From positions 1 through 47,370 of IMG/VR virus record IMGVR_UViG_3300036819_000339: a DNA stretch of 47,370 nucleotides; one strand, 5' to 3'. Below, one piece after another: positions 14,064-22,650 of the stretch; positions within the stretch are counted from its first letter, which is position 1; each line of letters opens with the position of its first letter. The notes under the pieces were generated by a model that worked only from the letters and a program-made list of their open reading frames with translations, did no database searches and was not told where the DNA came from. Made by a program: the position numbers and the translations under genes. This stretch comes from a virus.

Positions 14064-15489
14064 GCGTCTCGTAGACGACCCGGAAATCCGCCGCGCAGCA
14101 GCCAAGACCCTGAAGGGCTTCTGTCTCACATACCTGCCGCACCATTTTCCCGCCGATCTGTCCGAATTCTTCGACGAGATGGCGGCCAGTCTTCAAGACC
14201 ACGACGAGCGGCGCCTTGAGATCATCGGCTTCCGCGGCTGCGCCAAGAGCACCATGGCGTCCCTGGCATTGGTCCTCTGGTCCGCGCTCGAGCACCCCGA
14301 CAAATACCACTTCATCATCATGCTCGCCGACACCACGGCGCAGGCCGGCATCAATATGGCCGCTGTGCAGCACGAGTTGCGCGAGAACGACCTCATCCTG
14401 CGTGATTACGGTCATCTAAAATATCGGCGCATCGACGATCCGCGCCCCGAGCCGACGCTTGAGAGCGATGAGGACTGGCAGAAGACCAACAGCGTCTTGG
14501 ACAACGGTGTGCGCATTCTCGCTCGCTCTCGCGGTCAGAAAGTGCGCGGCCTTAAGCATCGTCAGCATCGCCCATCCCTCATCATCGCCGACGACGTGGA
14601 AGACATCGACTGGGTGCGCACCCAAGAGAACCGCGACAAGAGCAATCGGTGGTTCCGCGGCACGGTATTGGGCGGCGTTGAGGAAGCGCACGGCCGCGTC
14701 GTCATCATCGGCAATTGGCTGCACACCGATGGACTCATGGCGCGCCTCAAGAACACCGGCATCTTCAAGGTGCTGGAATTCCCCTTGCTACGGGAGGGTG
14801 ACGGCACCGACATCGAGCGCTGCACCTGGAAAGCCAAATACCCGACGCAGAAGGCGATCGACGACAAGCGCGCCGAGTTGGGAGACATCGGCTTCCGCCG
14901 CGAGATGCTGTTGCAGGTTGTGCCGGAAGAAGGGCAAGACGTGCTGCCGGAAGACATCACCTATTATGATGAGCCGCCCTTCGACGATGGCAACTATCTG
15001 GCCCACGGCGTGGACCTCGCCATCAGCACCAAGGAGAGCGCCGATTACACCGCGATCATCACTGGCGAGATCACCTGGACGAATAAGGTGCTGGAAATCT
15101 ATATCCTGCCTAATCCTATAATGCGGCGCATGGGCTTTCACGAGACAATGGATACAATGGATAACATTCGTCATAGCTCACAGATGAGTAGCGAATGGTT
15201 CGTTGAATCGGTAGCGTATCAAGCCGCAGCTATCGAAGAGATGGAACGCCGAGCATTCGCGGTGACAGCCGTACACCCCATCAAAGATAAGCGCGCACGC
15301 CTCCGTGTGGCGGCACGTTATATCAAGAATGGAGCGGTGAAATTCCCGCGTACTGGCTGCGAACGCCTGTTGGGGCAAATCCTCGGCTTCGGATCGGAGA
15401 AATTTGATGATGGTGTCGACGGAATCGTAAATCTGATACTCGGTGTGGCGCAGGATGGTATTGAGCAGAAGGTTGTCCACTATGTTTGA
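14041..15489 (+). CDS. terL: Large terminase subunit
   Basis: 482 residues. ATPase: Walker A GFRGCAKST (63-71), an adenine-side motif around 90-101, Walker B SLIIADDVED (179-188), coupling motif VIIGNW (221-226). RuvC/RNase-H nuclease: D325 (HGVDLAIS), E389 (FVES) and the acidic KFDDGVDG (454-461). All key residues are present, so it should cut and translocate DNA into the prohead. Length is normal. The overlap with the gene before couples translation. Confidence 0.93.
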   Translation: MPTGLQLERLVDDPEIRRAAAKTLKGFCLTYLPHHFPADLSEFFDEMAASLQDHDERRLEIIGFRGCAKSTMASLALVLWSALEHPDKYHFIIMLADTTAQAGINMAAVQHELRENDLILRDYGHLKYRRIDDPRPEPTLESDEDWQKTNSVLDNGVRILARSRGQKVRGLKHRQHRPSLIIADDVEDIDWVRTQENRDKSNRWFRGTVLGGVEEAHGRVVIIGNWLHTDGLMARLKNTGIFKVLEFPLLREGDGTDIERCTWKAKYPTQKAIDDKRAELGDIGFRREMLLQVVPEEGQDVLPEDITYYDEPPFDDGNYLAHGVDLAISTKESADYTAIITGEITWTNKVLEIYILPNPIMRRMGFHETMDTMDNIRHSSQMSSEWFVESVAYQAAAIEEMERRAFAVTAVHPIKDKRARLRVAARYIKNGAVKFPRTGCERLLGQILGFGSEKFDDGVDGIVNLILGVAQDGIEQKVVHYV

Positions 15490-15546
15490 ACTATTTTTGA
15501 CGCTCAACGTTAATTACACACCTAGATCTTTTTAGAGAGTTTGATT

Positions 15547-15681
15547 ATGGACAAGAAAGACGAAAAGAATACGACAAACGAGTCGAAGGAATTGGTGAAA
15601 GAGGCTGTCAGCTCTGCGTCGGGCGATGAACACACGAAGGGAAAATCGGATAAGGCCAAGGAAACTTCTCAGAAGAAGTAG
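15547..15681 (+). CDS. Lys/Glu-rich hydrophilic peptide, 44 aa
   Basis: ATG at 15547, after an AGAG at about 8 nt. Composition is Lys, Glu, Ser, Thr with no hydrophobic core (DKKDEKNTTNESKELVKEAV, ending KAKETSQKK). It resembles CsbD-like or hydrophilin-type disordered proteins but is too short for a family call. Lies between terminase and portal. Confidence 0.5.
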   Translation: MDKKDEKNTTNESKELVKEAVSSASGDEHTKGKSDKAKETSQKK

Positions 15682-15702
15682 CCATTGCTATTTTAGTTTC
15701 AG

Positions 15703-15731
15703 ATGAAGGGCTAGCATCAGCTGCCCTTCAT
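15703..15731 (+). terminator. Perfect hairpin, possible terminator
   Basis: ATGAAGGGC (15703-15711) and GCCCTTCAT (15723-15731), 11-nt loop. Only a broken T-tract (TCTCTTT) follows, so termination may be partial. Confidence 0.5.
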
Positions 15732-15784
15732 TCTCTTTCCAGCAGCAATATCCCCACACCATCCACATATCATCGAAGGCGAAG

Positions 15785-15793
15785 TGCTAAACT
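15785..15793 (+). promoter_or_regulatory. Extended -10 promoter (TGC-TAAACT) for the structural genes
   Basis: TGC then TAAACT (15788-15793), 12 nt before the portal ATG; a transcript would have a leader of about five nt and no Shine-Dalgarno. Confidence 0.6.
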
Positions 15794-15805
15794 AACAGCA
15801 CCACT

Positions 15806-18100
15806 ATGCCTCGCTTCACGAATTTTGTACGCGAGTTCTTCGGAGCAGAACAAAAAAACGCCGATCGCGTCAATCGCTATGAGGGTTTTCAGAGCGACGG
15901 CGCGATAGTCCTCCAAGACAGCCGCGGCACCCGCAAGGCCGAGATCCCAGCGGCAGAGACCAAGAGCGCGGTCGTCGGTGACAATCCACTCGCGATTTAT
16001 AAGCCGACTGGCGCCAAGAGCGTCGATGCGGCCAAAGCGATGGCCAACTTCACCGGCTGGACGTACGCCGCGGTCAACGCTATCTCCTCAGAAGTCGCTA
16101 ACATCGAATTCAGGCTGTTCCGGGTAACGGGCAACGAGCACGAGGAGCTCGACGATCACCCGCTCCTGACGCTCCTCGACGGCGTGAACGAGCAAATGAC
16201 CGGCATCGAGCTGAAATACATCTCGCTTGCTCACCTGGAGCTGACCGGAAACGCCTACTGGTTCCTCGACGGCGTGAAGAGCGAAACGGGCGAGCCAACC
16301 GCCATTCACCCGCTCAATCCCGGCCGCATGCGTGTGAAGCTCGATAAGAGCGCCTTTCCATACAAGATTTCCCACTATGAATACACCTTCGACGGCAACG
16401 TATACACCTTCCAGCCGTACCAGATCGTACATATCAAGTATCCCGATCCGAACGACCCATTCGTCGGCATCGGCGTGCCACAAACTATTCCTTCATGGAT
16501 CGACAGCGACAATTACGCGATGGAGTACAATCGCAAATTCTTCATCAATGGCGCTAATATCGGATTATTCCTTCAGACTGAAACGAACGTCGAAGGCAAC
16601 ATCGATCGCATCCGCAAAGGCTTTGCAAACCGGCATGAGGGCGTCGAGAACGCGCACAAAGTGCCGGTACTACCCAAGGGCGTGGAGCTGAAGCACACCG
16701 GCCTATCTCAGCGCGATATGGACTTCGCCAATCTCACCGATCGAACGCGCGACCGTATTCTTGCCGGCTTCCGCGTCTCAAAGACAATTCTCGGCACCGC
16801 GGAGAGTGAGACCAACCGCGCGACGGCGGAGACTGCGGACTACGTGTTCAGCAAGCGCACCATCAAACCGAAGATGCTGCTCGTGGTTTCCTACCTCAAC
16901 GAATTCCTCGTGCCACGCTACGGCGACGACCTCTATCTGACCTTCATCGACCCGACACCGGACGATAAGACGGCGCGCACTGCGGAAATGCAAGCAGCAG
17001 TCGGAAGCATGCCGGTCATGACACAGAACGAAGCCCGCAAGCAGTACATGGGCCTAGGACCCATCGAAGGCGGCGATCGGCTCATGATGCCGAGCACCAT
17101 GGAGCCAGCGGGTACGACCGACCAGGTGGAGGGCGAGGACGCCACGCCCCAGCTCGCCAAGACCGCCGAGGGATGGAAAACCAAAGCGACGCGCGTCCGC
17201 ACCGGCGGCAAAACCGCCCACAGCGCCAGCAGCCAGATGCGCCGCGCGCTCATGTCCGCCTTCAAGAAGCAGATCGACGGCGTGCCGCAGTTTCAGGTGA
17301 AACACGTCACCGAATTGAGCCATGACGAGTATATGGAGCATTACAAGCGCTTCGATCGGCGCACGCAGGATGCGGTAGCGGAGCTGCACAAGACGTTCGA
17401 AAGCATCAACGCCAAGCAGAAGAAGGACGTACTGGAAAACTTGCCCGACGCGACCGGTGTCGAGAAGGCGATTGGCGATCTCTTTGACCTCAAGGAATGG
17501 ATCGGCATCACGATCGATCTCGCCACGCCTATCCTTACGACCCTTGCGAAAGATGAAGCCGCCGCCGCGCTCGCGATGATCGGCGCGCAGCACCAGGACA
17601 TCCTCGCCAACGACAGCACCCGCGAGGCCCTTGATCGCGGCATTTCCAAGATGGCCCGCAGCTACAACGAGACGACCCTTCAGCAACTCAAGGACAAGCT
17701 CGGCGAAAAGCTCACCCAGGAAGGCGGCACCAATCTCACCGAACTCACCGAAGCGGTGGACGGTGTGTACAGCTTCGCAGACGAACGTCGCGCAGGCATG
17801 ATCGCGCAGACCGAAAGCTATCGCGCCTCAAATTTTGCCAACAAGGAAGCATGGCGGCAGAGCGGCGTGGTGAAGACAGTAAAATGGTACACAGCGGAAG
17901 ATCAGCGCGTCTGTGAGTTTTGCGGCACTATGGAGGCTCAAGGCCCAATCCCGGTGGACGATAGTTTTGCCGATGCCGGTGACAAGATCATAGGCACGGA
18001 TGGCGGCACCTACACCGCTGATTATGGCGTCGTGGACGCCCCTCCACTGCATCCTCTGTGTCGCTGTTACCTCAGGCCTGAAGAAATCTCAATCGGTTGA
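15806..18100 (+). CDS. Portal protein fused to a MuF-like head morphogenesis domain
   Basis: 764 residues. Residues ~60-440 are an HK97-type portal (FTGWTYAAVNAISSEVA, HPLLTLLDGVN, MEYNRKFFINGANIGLFLQT), the dodecameric gateway for DNA. Residues ~440-640 are helical linker. Residues ~645-760 match Mu gpF-like minor capsid domains (RAGMIAQTESYRASN, a Zn-type CEFC, then LHPLCRC). The portal-MuF fusion joins gateway and internal head protein that are usually separate genes. The stop lies in a 9-bp hairpin. Confidence 0.9.
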   Translation: MPRFTNFVREFFGAEQKNADRVNRYEGFQSDGAIVLQDSRGTRKAEIPAAETKSAVVGDNPLAIYKPTGAKSVDAAKAMANFTGWTYAAVNAISSEVANIEFRLFRVTGNEHEELDDHPLLTLLDGVNEQMTGIELKYISLAHLELTGNAYWFLDGVKSETGEPTAIHPLNPGRMRVKLDKSAFPYKISHYEYTFDGNVYTFQPYQIVHIKYPDPNDPFVGIGVPQTIPSWIDSDNYAMEYNRKFFINGANIGLFLQTETNVEGNIDRIRKGFANRHEGVENAHKVPVLPKGVELKHTGLSQRDMDFANLTDRTRDRILAGFRVSKTILGTAESETNRATAETADYVFSKRTIKPKMLLVVSYLNEFLVPRYGDDLYLTFIDPTPDDKTARTAEMQAAVGSMPVMTQNEARKQYMGLGPIEGGDRLMMPSTMEPAGTTDQVEGEDATPQLAKTAEGWKTKATRVRTGGKTAHSASSQMRRALMSAFKKQIDGVPQFQVKHVTELSHDEYMEHYKRFDRRTQDAVAELHKTFESINAKQKKDVLENLPDATGVEKAIGDLFDLKEWIGITIDLATPILTTLAKDEAAAALAMIGAQHQDILANDSTREALDRGISKMARSYNETTLQQLKDKLGEKLTQEGGTNLTELTEAVDGVYSFADERRAGMIAQTESYRASNFANKEAWRQSGVVKTVKWYTAEDQRVCEFCGTMEAQGPIPVDDSFADAGDKIIGTDGGTYTADYGVVDAPPLHPLCRCYLRPEEISIG

Positions 18101-18115
18101 GATTTGAGGTATACT
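18084..18115 (+). promoter_or_regulatory. Hairpin over the portal stop, then -10 box of the RelA/SpoT operon
   Basis: AAATCTCAA (18084-18092), TCGG loop, TTGAGATTT (18097-18105): a perfect 9-bp hairpin covering the stop codon. TATACT follows at 18110-18115 (preceded by AGG, so not a full extended -10). Together they could limit read-through and start a separate transcript for the next two genes. Confidence 0.5.
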
Positions 18116-18169
18116 CACATCGAATTCGTGGACGCGTAGACTAAGAATAGAGAACATTCGGGGGAACGA

Positions 18170-19186
18170 GTGCCTGTTCAGGAAATTCACACCTTCCTGG
18201 TCCATCCAGGGAAAAGTTCGCGCGACCAAATCGAGATCAACGGCGCGCCGGTAGACTTGACCGGAAATATGTTCGATCTCCTGAATGCGATTTACTCGAA
18301 ATCAGAAGAAGAATGCAACATCGGCATCTCATTCAGGCCCAACAATGATGGCGAGCAACAGAACGATTGTCGCGATTTATTAATCGGCTATCTCAAGAGC
18401 CCGAGCCTCGATTCGGGCCGACTGATCGCAGAGCGCTTGCGGGAAAATACGGACGGTCGCTCAGGGATGGGGCTATTGTTCTTGATCCGAGGGAAAGAAG
18501 GCGATCAGCACAAGGTCGTCTTGTCTCGTTTCCCTACCGACAGCGCGATCTATGTCGATGAGGACAAGAAGCAGCTCACCGTCGCGTTTTTAGAGCGCGT
18601 ATTCATGAAAAATAAGACCTCGTATAAGGCCGTCTCGTACAGAGATCGATCGCTCGGTAGCGGCGGCTTCTGGACTGGTAAGGCGGTCGATCGGCAGAGA
18701 AGCGACCCTGCGACGCAATTATCCGACTATTGGATAGCGAATTTCCTCTTGTCCCACTTTGCGCTCAGCGGTGCCGCCGGCACCCATCGATTTGCCGTGG
18801 CACTGCGTGATGCCGTGAATAAGGCCTCAGGCGAGGTGAAGCACGAGTTGGTGGCCGCGGCGACGCTCGCCCCAAATATGGCCGGTAAACCAACGAGCAT
18901 CGACGACTTCGCCGACCAATATAACCTTTCCGCCGCAGCGCGTGAAATCATTGTCGGTAGTCTAAAGAACCCAAGAACTTCCAGAGAGACTTTTACATTC
19001 GATGTCTCAGAGTTCAGAAATTTTATTGCTTATAAATCTGTCGAACTAGACAATGGCGCGATCTTAACCGCGGGCACTGAAAAATTTGATGACGTATTCA
19101 CCAAAAAGGCATTAGCAAAGGCGGGAGAGATAGAATATTCGACGCACGGGAAGATCGTTGATGAAAAATTCAAAAAGCGACTTTAG
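18170..19186 (+). CDS. Partner of the RelA/SpoT protein; weakly NdpA/YejK-like
   Basis: 338 residues, GTG start with GGGGGA about 5 nt upstream. Motifs of note: IGISFRPNNDGEQQNDCRD (~52-70), GMGLLFLIRG, VVLSRFPTDSAIYVDED, YKAVSYRD and SDYWIANFL. The order resembles nucleoid-associated NdpA/YejK proteins, but weakly. It overlaps the RelA/SpoT gene by 26 nt, so the two are translationally coupled, as expected of a toxin-antitoxin or sensor-effector pair. Which gene neutralises which is not visible. Codon use is a little less GC-rich than the flanking structural genes, in line with a cargo insertion. Confidence 0.6.
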   Translation: MPVQEIHTFLVHPGKSSRDQIEINGAPVDLTGNMFDLLNAIYSKSEEECNIGISFRPNNDGEQQNDCRDLLIGYLKSPSLDSGRLIAERLRENTDGRSGMGLLFLIRGKEGDQHKVVLSRFPTDSAIYVDEDKKQLTVAFLERVFMKNKTSYKAVSYRDRSLGSGGFWTGKAVDRQRSDPATQLSDYWIANFLLSHFALSGAAGTHRFAVALRDAVNKASGEVKHELVAAATLAPNMAGKPTSIDDFADQYNLSAAAREIIVGSLKNPRTSRETFTFDVSEFRNFIAYKSVELDNGAILTAGTEKFDDVFTKKALAKAGEIEYSTHGKIVDEKFKKRL

Positions 19187-19829
19187 CGCGCTAGAGATCG
19201 CTTACCGACAGCGATACTTAACAGTCCTGAAACACCTTGAGCTGCCGCTCCAAGAGCATGTAGCACAGTATTTAGTGGAGCAGCCTCGCATCGACCGGAT
19301 CACCGCGCGAGCTAAGGGGATCGATAGCTTCCTCGCAAAATCGAAGAACAAATCCAAAAGCAAATTGAAGTACTCGCATCCCCTTGATCAGATCCAAGAT
19401 CAGCTCGGCGTTCGTATCATCACGTTCTATCTCAGTGACGTCGAGCGGTTAGACGCAATCGTCCGTAGGTATTTCACGCCTATCGAATACAAGAGCCGAG
19501 TGCCTGATTCCCAGTGGGAGTTCGGTTACTTCGGTCGCCATTATGTCCTCGTCCTGCCAACAGATATCATCGACGAAGACATGAGTCCCGATATGCTGCC
19601 GGGCTTTTTTGAGTTGCAAATCAAGACCCTCTTCCAACATGCATGGTCTGAATCTGAGCATGATCTTGGGTACAAGCCCCGGGAGGCGCCGCTCACAGAC
19701 GACCAGAAGCGTCGGCTCGCTTTCACATCAGCACAGGCATGGGGTGCAGACCGTATCTTTAACGAGTTATTCGACGAGCGACATTCAGAACAATCCACTT
19801 CAAACGATAATACCATGCCTGCCGAGTGA
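19161..19829 (+). CDS. RelA/SpoT-domain nucleotide pyrophosphokinase (toxSAS-like)
   Basis: 222 residues from the ATG (TTG at 19158 is an alternative). Synthetase motifs are intact: RAKGIDSF, HPLDQIQDQLGVRI, FGYFGRHY, FELQIKTLFQHAW, ESEHDLGYK. There is no hydrolase (HD), TGS or ACT domain, so this is a small single-domain alarmone-synthetase type. Relatives make (p)ppGpp, (pp)pApp or pyrophosphorylate tRNA, and many are toxins in phage defence (toxSAS, CapRel). The true substrate cannot be read from sequence. It sits between portal and capsid genes. Confidence 0.85.
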   Translation: MKNSKSDFSALEIAYRQRYLTVLKHLELPLQEHVAQYLVEQPRIDRITARAKGIDSFLAKSKNKSKSKLKYSHPLDQIQDQLGVRIITFYLSDVERLDAIVRRYFTPIEYKSRVPDSQWEFGYFGRHYVLVLPTDIIDEDMSPDMLPGFFELQIKTLFQHAWSESEHDLGYKPREAPLTDDQKRRLAFTSAQAWGADRIFNELFDERHSEQSTSNDNTMPAE

Positions 19830-19835
19830 TATACT
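19827..19835 (+). promoter_or_regulatory. Extended -10 promoter using the upstream TGA stop (TGA-TATACT)
   Basis: The TGA stop of the RelA/SpoT gene (19827-19829) supplies the TGN of the promoter; TATACT is 19830-19835, 8 nt before the ATG at 19844. Confidence 0.65.
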
Positions 19836-19843
19836 TACAGGAT

Positions 19844-20002
19844 ATGAAACGCCACGTCTTTGGCATTATATTATTCGCGTCTCTATTTTTCTTTCTTCTC
19901 TTTACAGTAGCCCGCGCTGCGCCGACTGTCTGCGGCATCTCTACTGGCTGCACCGCAATGATATCCACAGCGAGCGCTACATCGTGTAACAAAGAGATAT
20001 AA
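19844..20002 (+). CDS. Small exported protein, 52 aa
   Basis: Signal peptide: MKRH, a hydrophobic core of Phe/Leu/Ile, and a signal-peptidase site after VARA (about residue 25). The mature ~27 residues carry three Cys (TVCGISTGCT, SCNKEI) and Ser/Thr. Leaderless start predicted. Could be a host-surface altering peptide. Function unknown. Confidence 0.55.
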   Translation: MKRHVFGIILFASLFFFLLFTVARAAPTVCGISTGCTAMISTASATSCNKEI

Positions 20003-20003
20003 T
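19998..20003 (+). promoter_or_regulatory. TATAAT box, leaderless promoter for 20012
   Basis: Perfect TATAAT, 8 nt before the ATG at 20012 and overlapping the stop of the exported peptide; no TGN. Confidence 0.55.
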
Positions 20004-20011
20004 ATACCTAT

Positions 20012-20485
20012 ATGTCAAAATATATTCCCATTAATGGGCCGGTAACAGCAGATCAGATCGGGCGCCACATATCAGTAGGACAGTACAAAGATACTCCCGA
20101 CACGCTTGACGATGCCAATTACGGCGAAATACAGGTGGATGCAACTGGAAATCTTAAAAGCACGCTTGCCACCGCCCTCAGCAAATCAATCGACAGCATT
20201 GCCAGCTATCCCGGCGGGACCAGCTACACCTATCTCACCGCAAGTGGGGCCGCCGCTGCGGGCGCGGGGATTTTACAGGGCATTTTCGTCTCGTCCGCCT
20301 CTTCTACGCCGACTATTACGGTGTACGACAATACAGCGGGCTCAGGGACGACCCTCATCGGCGTCTTCACTCCCGTGGCAGGCACTATGTACCGCTTTGC
20401 AGACCCGCGATTCTCTACGGGCTGCTATATCGTGATCTCGGGAACATTAGCGTGCACCATCTTTACAGGACCAACGACCGTTTAA
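20012..20485 (+). CDS. Probable capsid decoration or head-fibre protein, 157 aa
   Basis: Beta-rich, Gly/Ser/Thr-rich. The second half has the repeated-turn pattern of small phage decoration proteins (GIFVSSASSTPTITVYDN, TAGSGTTLIGVFTPV, TGCYIVISGTLACTIF). The first half may bind the head. Position between portal and protease genes fits. The 26129 gene is similar in style. Confidence 0.6.
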   Translation: MSKYIPINGPVTADQIGRHISVGQYKDTPDTLDDANYGEIQVDATGNLKSTLATALSKSIDSIASYPGGTSYTYLTASGAAAAGAGILQGIFVSSASSTPTITVYDNTAGSGTTLIGVFTPVAGTMYRFADPRFSTGCYIVISGTLACTIFTGPTTV

Positions 20486-20486
20486 T

Positions 20487-20753
20487 ATGGATACCTTCAC
20501 CATCACTGCCTACGACGCCGCAAAACAGGTGGTCACGGCTGACATCACGCTTGCAGCCCGCGCGAATTTCGCCGGAATTACAGTCTCAGGCTACAAGCTA
20601 TCTAATCCCCCGACCGACACGGTAGCGAACGTCCAGGCCTTCTTCCGTTCATACGCCGACGCCTACATCGCAGGTGTGCAGAGCGACACAGTACGCAAGG
20701 CAGCAGTCTCTTCGGAGGTGGCGGCATTACTGAATGTAGCGACTTCCTTCTAG
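20487..20753 (+). CDS. Small structural-operon protein, 88 aa
   Basis: Starts one nt after the previous stop without a Shine-Dalgarno, so likely by reinitiation. N-terminal half beta (MDTFTITAYDAAKQVVTADI), C-terminal half helical (VANVQAFFRSYADAYIAGVQ). Function unknown. Confidence 0.6.
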   Translation: MDTFTITAYDAAKQVVTADITLAARANFAGITVSGYKLSNPPTDTVANVQAFFRSYADAYIAGVQSDTVRKAAVSSEVAALLNVATSF

Positions 20754-20754
20754 T

Positions 20755-22068
20755 ATGAGCCAGCGGCTCTCAGTACGGGATTTTGGGACAGCGCTCCGTT
20801 TCGGTTCAGCCACGTCGGGTAAAGTAGGGATAACCAATAACACCGGTCAAGTGCTGGGAGCCGGTAGTGCCTCTGTTTCCCTATGGGCGAAGATTGCAAA
20901 GTTTGGGGATTTCTACTTTTTTGCTATGCCAACCACAGCGACGAACAATAGACGTTATATACGAGTTACCTTTCCTAAGACCATAGAAGTGCAAGGCGGT
21001 CTATCGGATCTAATCAGTGTCAACGCACAATCGTATTTGAATCAGTGGTGTCATATTGTTGCGGTTTTTGACACAACGAACAATATGCTATCTCTCTATA
21101 TAAATGGCGAACTTGAGGCCGGCCCTACCGCATGGACACCGGGAACTGGGACCAGTGATATTAGTATCGCTAATTCGGGTTTTGGAGATAAGGCGTTTAA
21201 CGGCTTGATCGATGAAGTGAAGATCTTCAACGGTATTGTCCTCTCCGCTGCCGATGTACAAAAACTCTATTACTACAATCAAGTCAGCGCTACTCCAAGC
21301 GCAGTATATCTACTGAACGAAGGCTCCGGCACCACAGCCCTGGACAGTTCCGGCAACGGCAATGACGGAGCAATTACAGGAGCTACCTATACAAGCGATG
21401 TGCCAATGAAGCCTCGCCTGTCGCTCGGCGCATCTCGCAAAGTAATCGGCGACAATATTTTGAATGTCAACCCGAATATGGAAGGCACCGGCTCCACAAC
21501 GAGTGATAGCGCGTGGATCGGCGCTAATACACAGGGTTGGCATACCGCGGTTTCGGGCGGATTCGTTGATGAAGCCGAATATACGATGTTTGACGGCTAC
21601 GACGTTATCCGCCTCTCCGCTACTGGTCTCGACAAGAACGGTAGCTCTGTAGACCAGGCCCTCATTGTCAATATTGACCAATACACAGGCGGCAGTTTAG
21701 CTGCAAGTGCCCTTCCCTATTTGATACCCGTGCAAGCTGGAAAGCAGTATACGCTTGCCGGTGCCCTCTATGGCGTCTCGCTTACCGATGTGAGAATGCA
21801 GATTTCCCTTGTTTACTACACTGCGGCACTACAACGCGTAACGGCAGGGCAGGATTCGATCTGTTCATCCTCAACCGCCGGTTCTTGGGTTGAAGAAAGC
21901 AAAACTGTTACCGCGCCTTCTGGGGCAGCGTATGTCATCCTATCGGCTCGAATTCTGGCTGTCACCGATCCGCTTATAAACGGAGCAGGTGAAATCTACA
22001 TCCGCAAAATTTCCTTCACTGAAACCATCCCCGCCCGCGAGATGGTTAGTGGGCGCACTGCCGCCTAA
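20755..22068 (+). CDS. LamG-domain fibre or head decoration protein
   Basis: 437 residues. Residues ~25-175 are a LamG/concanavalin-like jelly roll (WAKIAKFGDFYFFAM, WCHIVAVFDTTNNMLSLYIN, GLIDEVKIFNGIVLSAADVQ), a fold that binds sugars. Residues ~225-430 form another beta sandwich like carbohydrate-binding modules. Probably surface-exposed on the head (by position before the capsid gene) and used for adhesion. One nt after the preceding stop, no Shine-Dalgarno. Confidence 0.75.
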   Translation: MSQRLSVRDFGTALRFGSATSGKVGITNNTGQVLGAGSASVSLWAKIAKFGDFYFFAMPTTATNNRRYIRVTFPKTIEVQGGLSDLISVNAQSYLNQWCHIVAVFDTTNNMLSLYINGELEAGPTAWTPGTGTSDISIANSGFGDKAFNGLIDEVKIFNGIVLSAADVQKLYYYNQVSATPSAVYLLNEGSGTTALDSSGNGNDGAITGATYTSDVPMKPRLSLGASRKVIGDNILNVNPNMEGTGSTTSDSAWIGANTQGWHTAVSGGFVDEAEYTMFDGYDVIRLSATGLDKNGSSVDQALIVNIDQYTGGSLAASALPYLIPVQAGKQYTLAGALYGVSLTDVRMQISLVYYTAALQRVTAGQDSICSSSTAGSWVEESKTVTAPSGAAYVILSARILAVTDPLINGAGEIYIRKISFTETIPAREMVSGRTAA

Positions 22069-22075
22069 ATCATCT

Positions 22076-22201
22076 ATGTACGACTGGTACTCAGAACGAG
22101 GTATGACCGAGAAGGAGTGGCGCGGCGAGCGGCGGATGATCTACCTGTGCGCCGCGCTCGTATTCGGCCTATTTGCCGCCGCTCCGTTCAGTGGCCTATG
22201 A
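22076..22201 (+). CDS. Small membrane protein, 41 aa
   Basis: MYDWYSERGMTEKEWRGERR then one transmembrane helix (MIYLCAALVFGLFAAAPFSG). Seven nt after the preceding gene. Charged soluble N-terminus followed by a C-terminal anchor. Function unknown. Confidence 0.5.
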   Translation: MYDWYSERGMTEKEWRGERRMIYLCAALVFGLFAAAPFSGL

Positions 22202-22278
22202 ACTGGACGCGCATACTGAGCGATTTCGATCTTCAAATCTACGCCTGTTTTCCGCTCGGCGGCGCAGTGCATCTTTAG
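22198..22278 (+). CDS. Candidate 26-aa peptide
   Basis: ATGA overlap with the previous stop; reads MNWTRILSDFDLQIYACFPL and ends two nt before the next ATG. Supported only by its perfect fit between neighbours. Confidence 0.25.
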   Translation: MNWTRILSDFDLQIYACFPLGGAVHL

Positions 22279-22280
22279 CT

Positions 22281-22574
22281 ATGGCCGATCCTATCGTAGA
22301 AGCAAAAATAGCCGAGGCCGCAAACGCAGCCGCGGTAGCACACGAAGCCAATGCCAGCGCGCGTGAGGCGCAGATGCACGAAACACTGGTACGGGCCTTG
22401 CGAGAGGTATTGGTGGATGGAGAGACCGAAGAACGGCCGATGCTTATCAAACGCATCCCGTTTATTTGCAACGACATTCTTTGGATAAAGAAACTCATGT
22501 GGCTGATCTTGAGTGCGAATGGCGCGGTACTCTTAGCCCTTATCGTGCTAGCCATCCAGCGATCATTTTCTTGA
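22281..22574 (+). CDS. Helical protein with C-terminal membrane anchor
   Basis: 97 residues from the ATG at 22281. Residues 1-45 are an Ala/Glu-rich helix (EAKIAEAANAAAVAHEANAS). Residues ~70-95 are a transmembrane helix (MWLILSANGAVLLALIVLAI). The layout, amphipathic helix plus anchor, resembles XhlA-type phage membrane proteins, but it lies in the head region, so the role is unclear. Confidence 0.55.
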   Translation: MADPIVEAKIAEAANAAAVAHEANASAREAQMHETLVRALREVLVDGETEERPMLIKRIPFICNDILWIKKLMWLILSANGAVLLALIVLAIQRSFS

Positions 22575-22611
22575 TATCCACAGCTCGCTTGACGGGCTTT
22601 TGTGAATATCC

Positions 22612-22620
22612 TGTTAAACT
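22612..22620 (+). promoter_or_regulatory. Extended -10 promoter (TGT-TAAACT) for the capsid genes
   Basis: TGT then TAAACT (22615-22620), 30 nt before the protease ATG at 22651; a TTGACG lies 20 nt upstream, too far to be a good -35. Confidence 0.55.
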
Positions 22621-22650
22621 AATCGGGAGAATAATATTTCATAAATTCAT

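Noticed and set aside
22589-22620. TTGACG/TAAACT as a full -35/-10 pair
   Set aside because: Spacer is 20 nt; kept only as extended -10.
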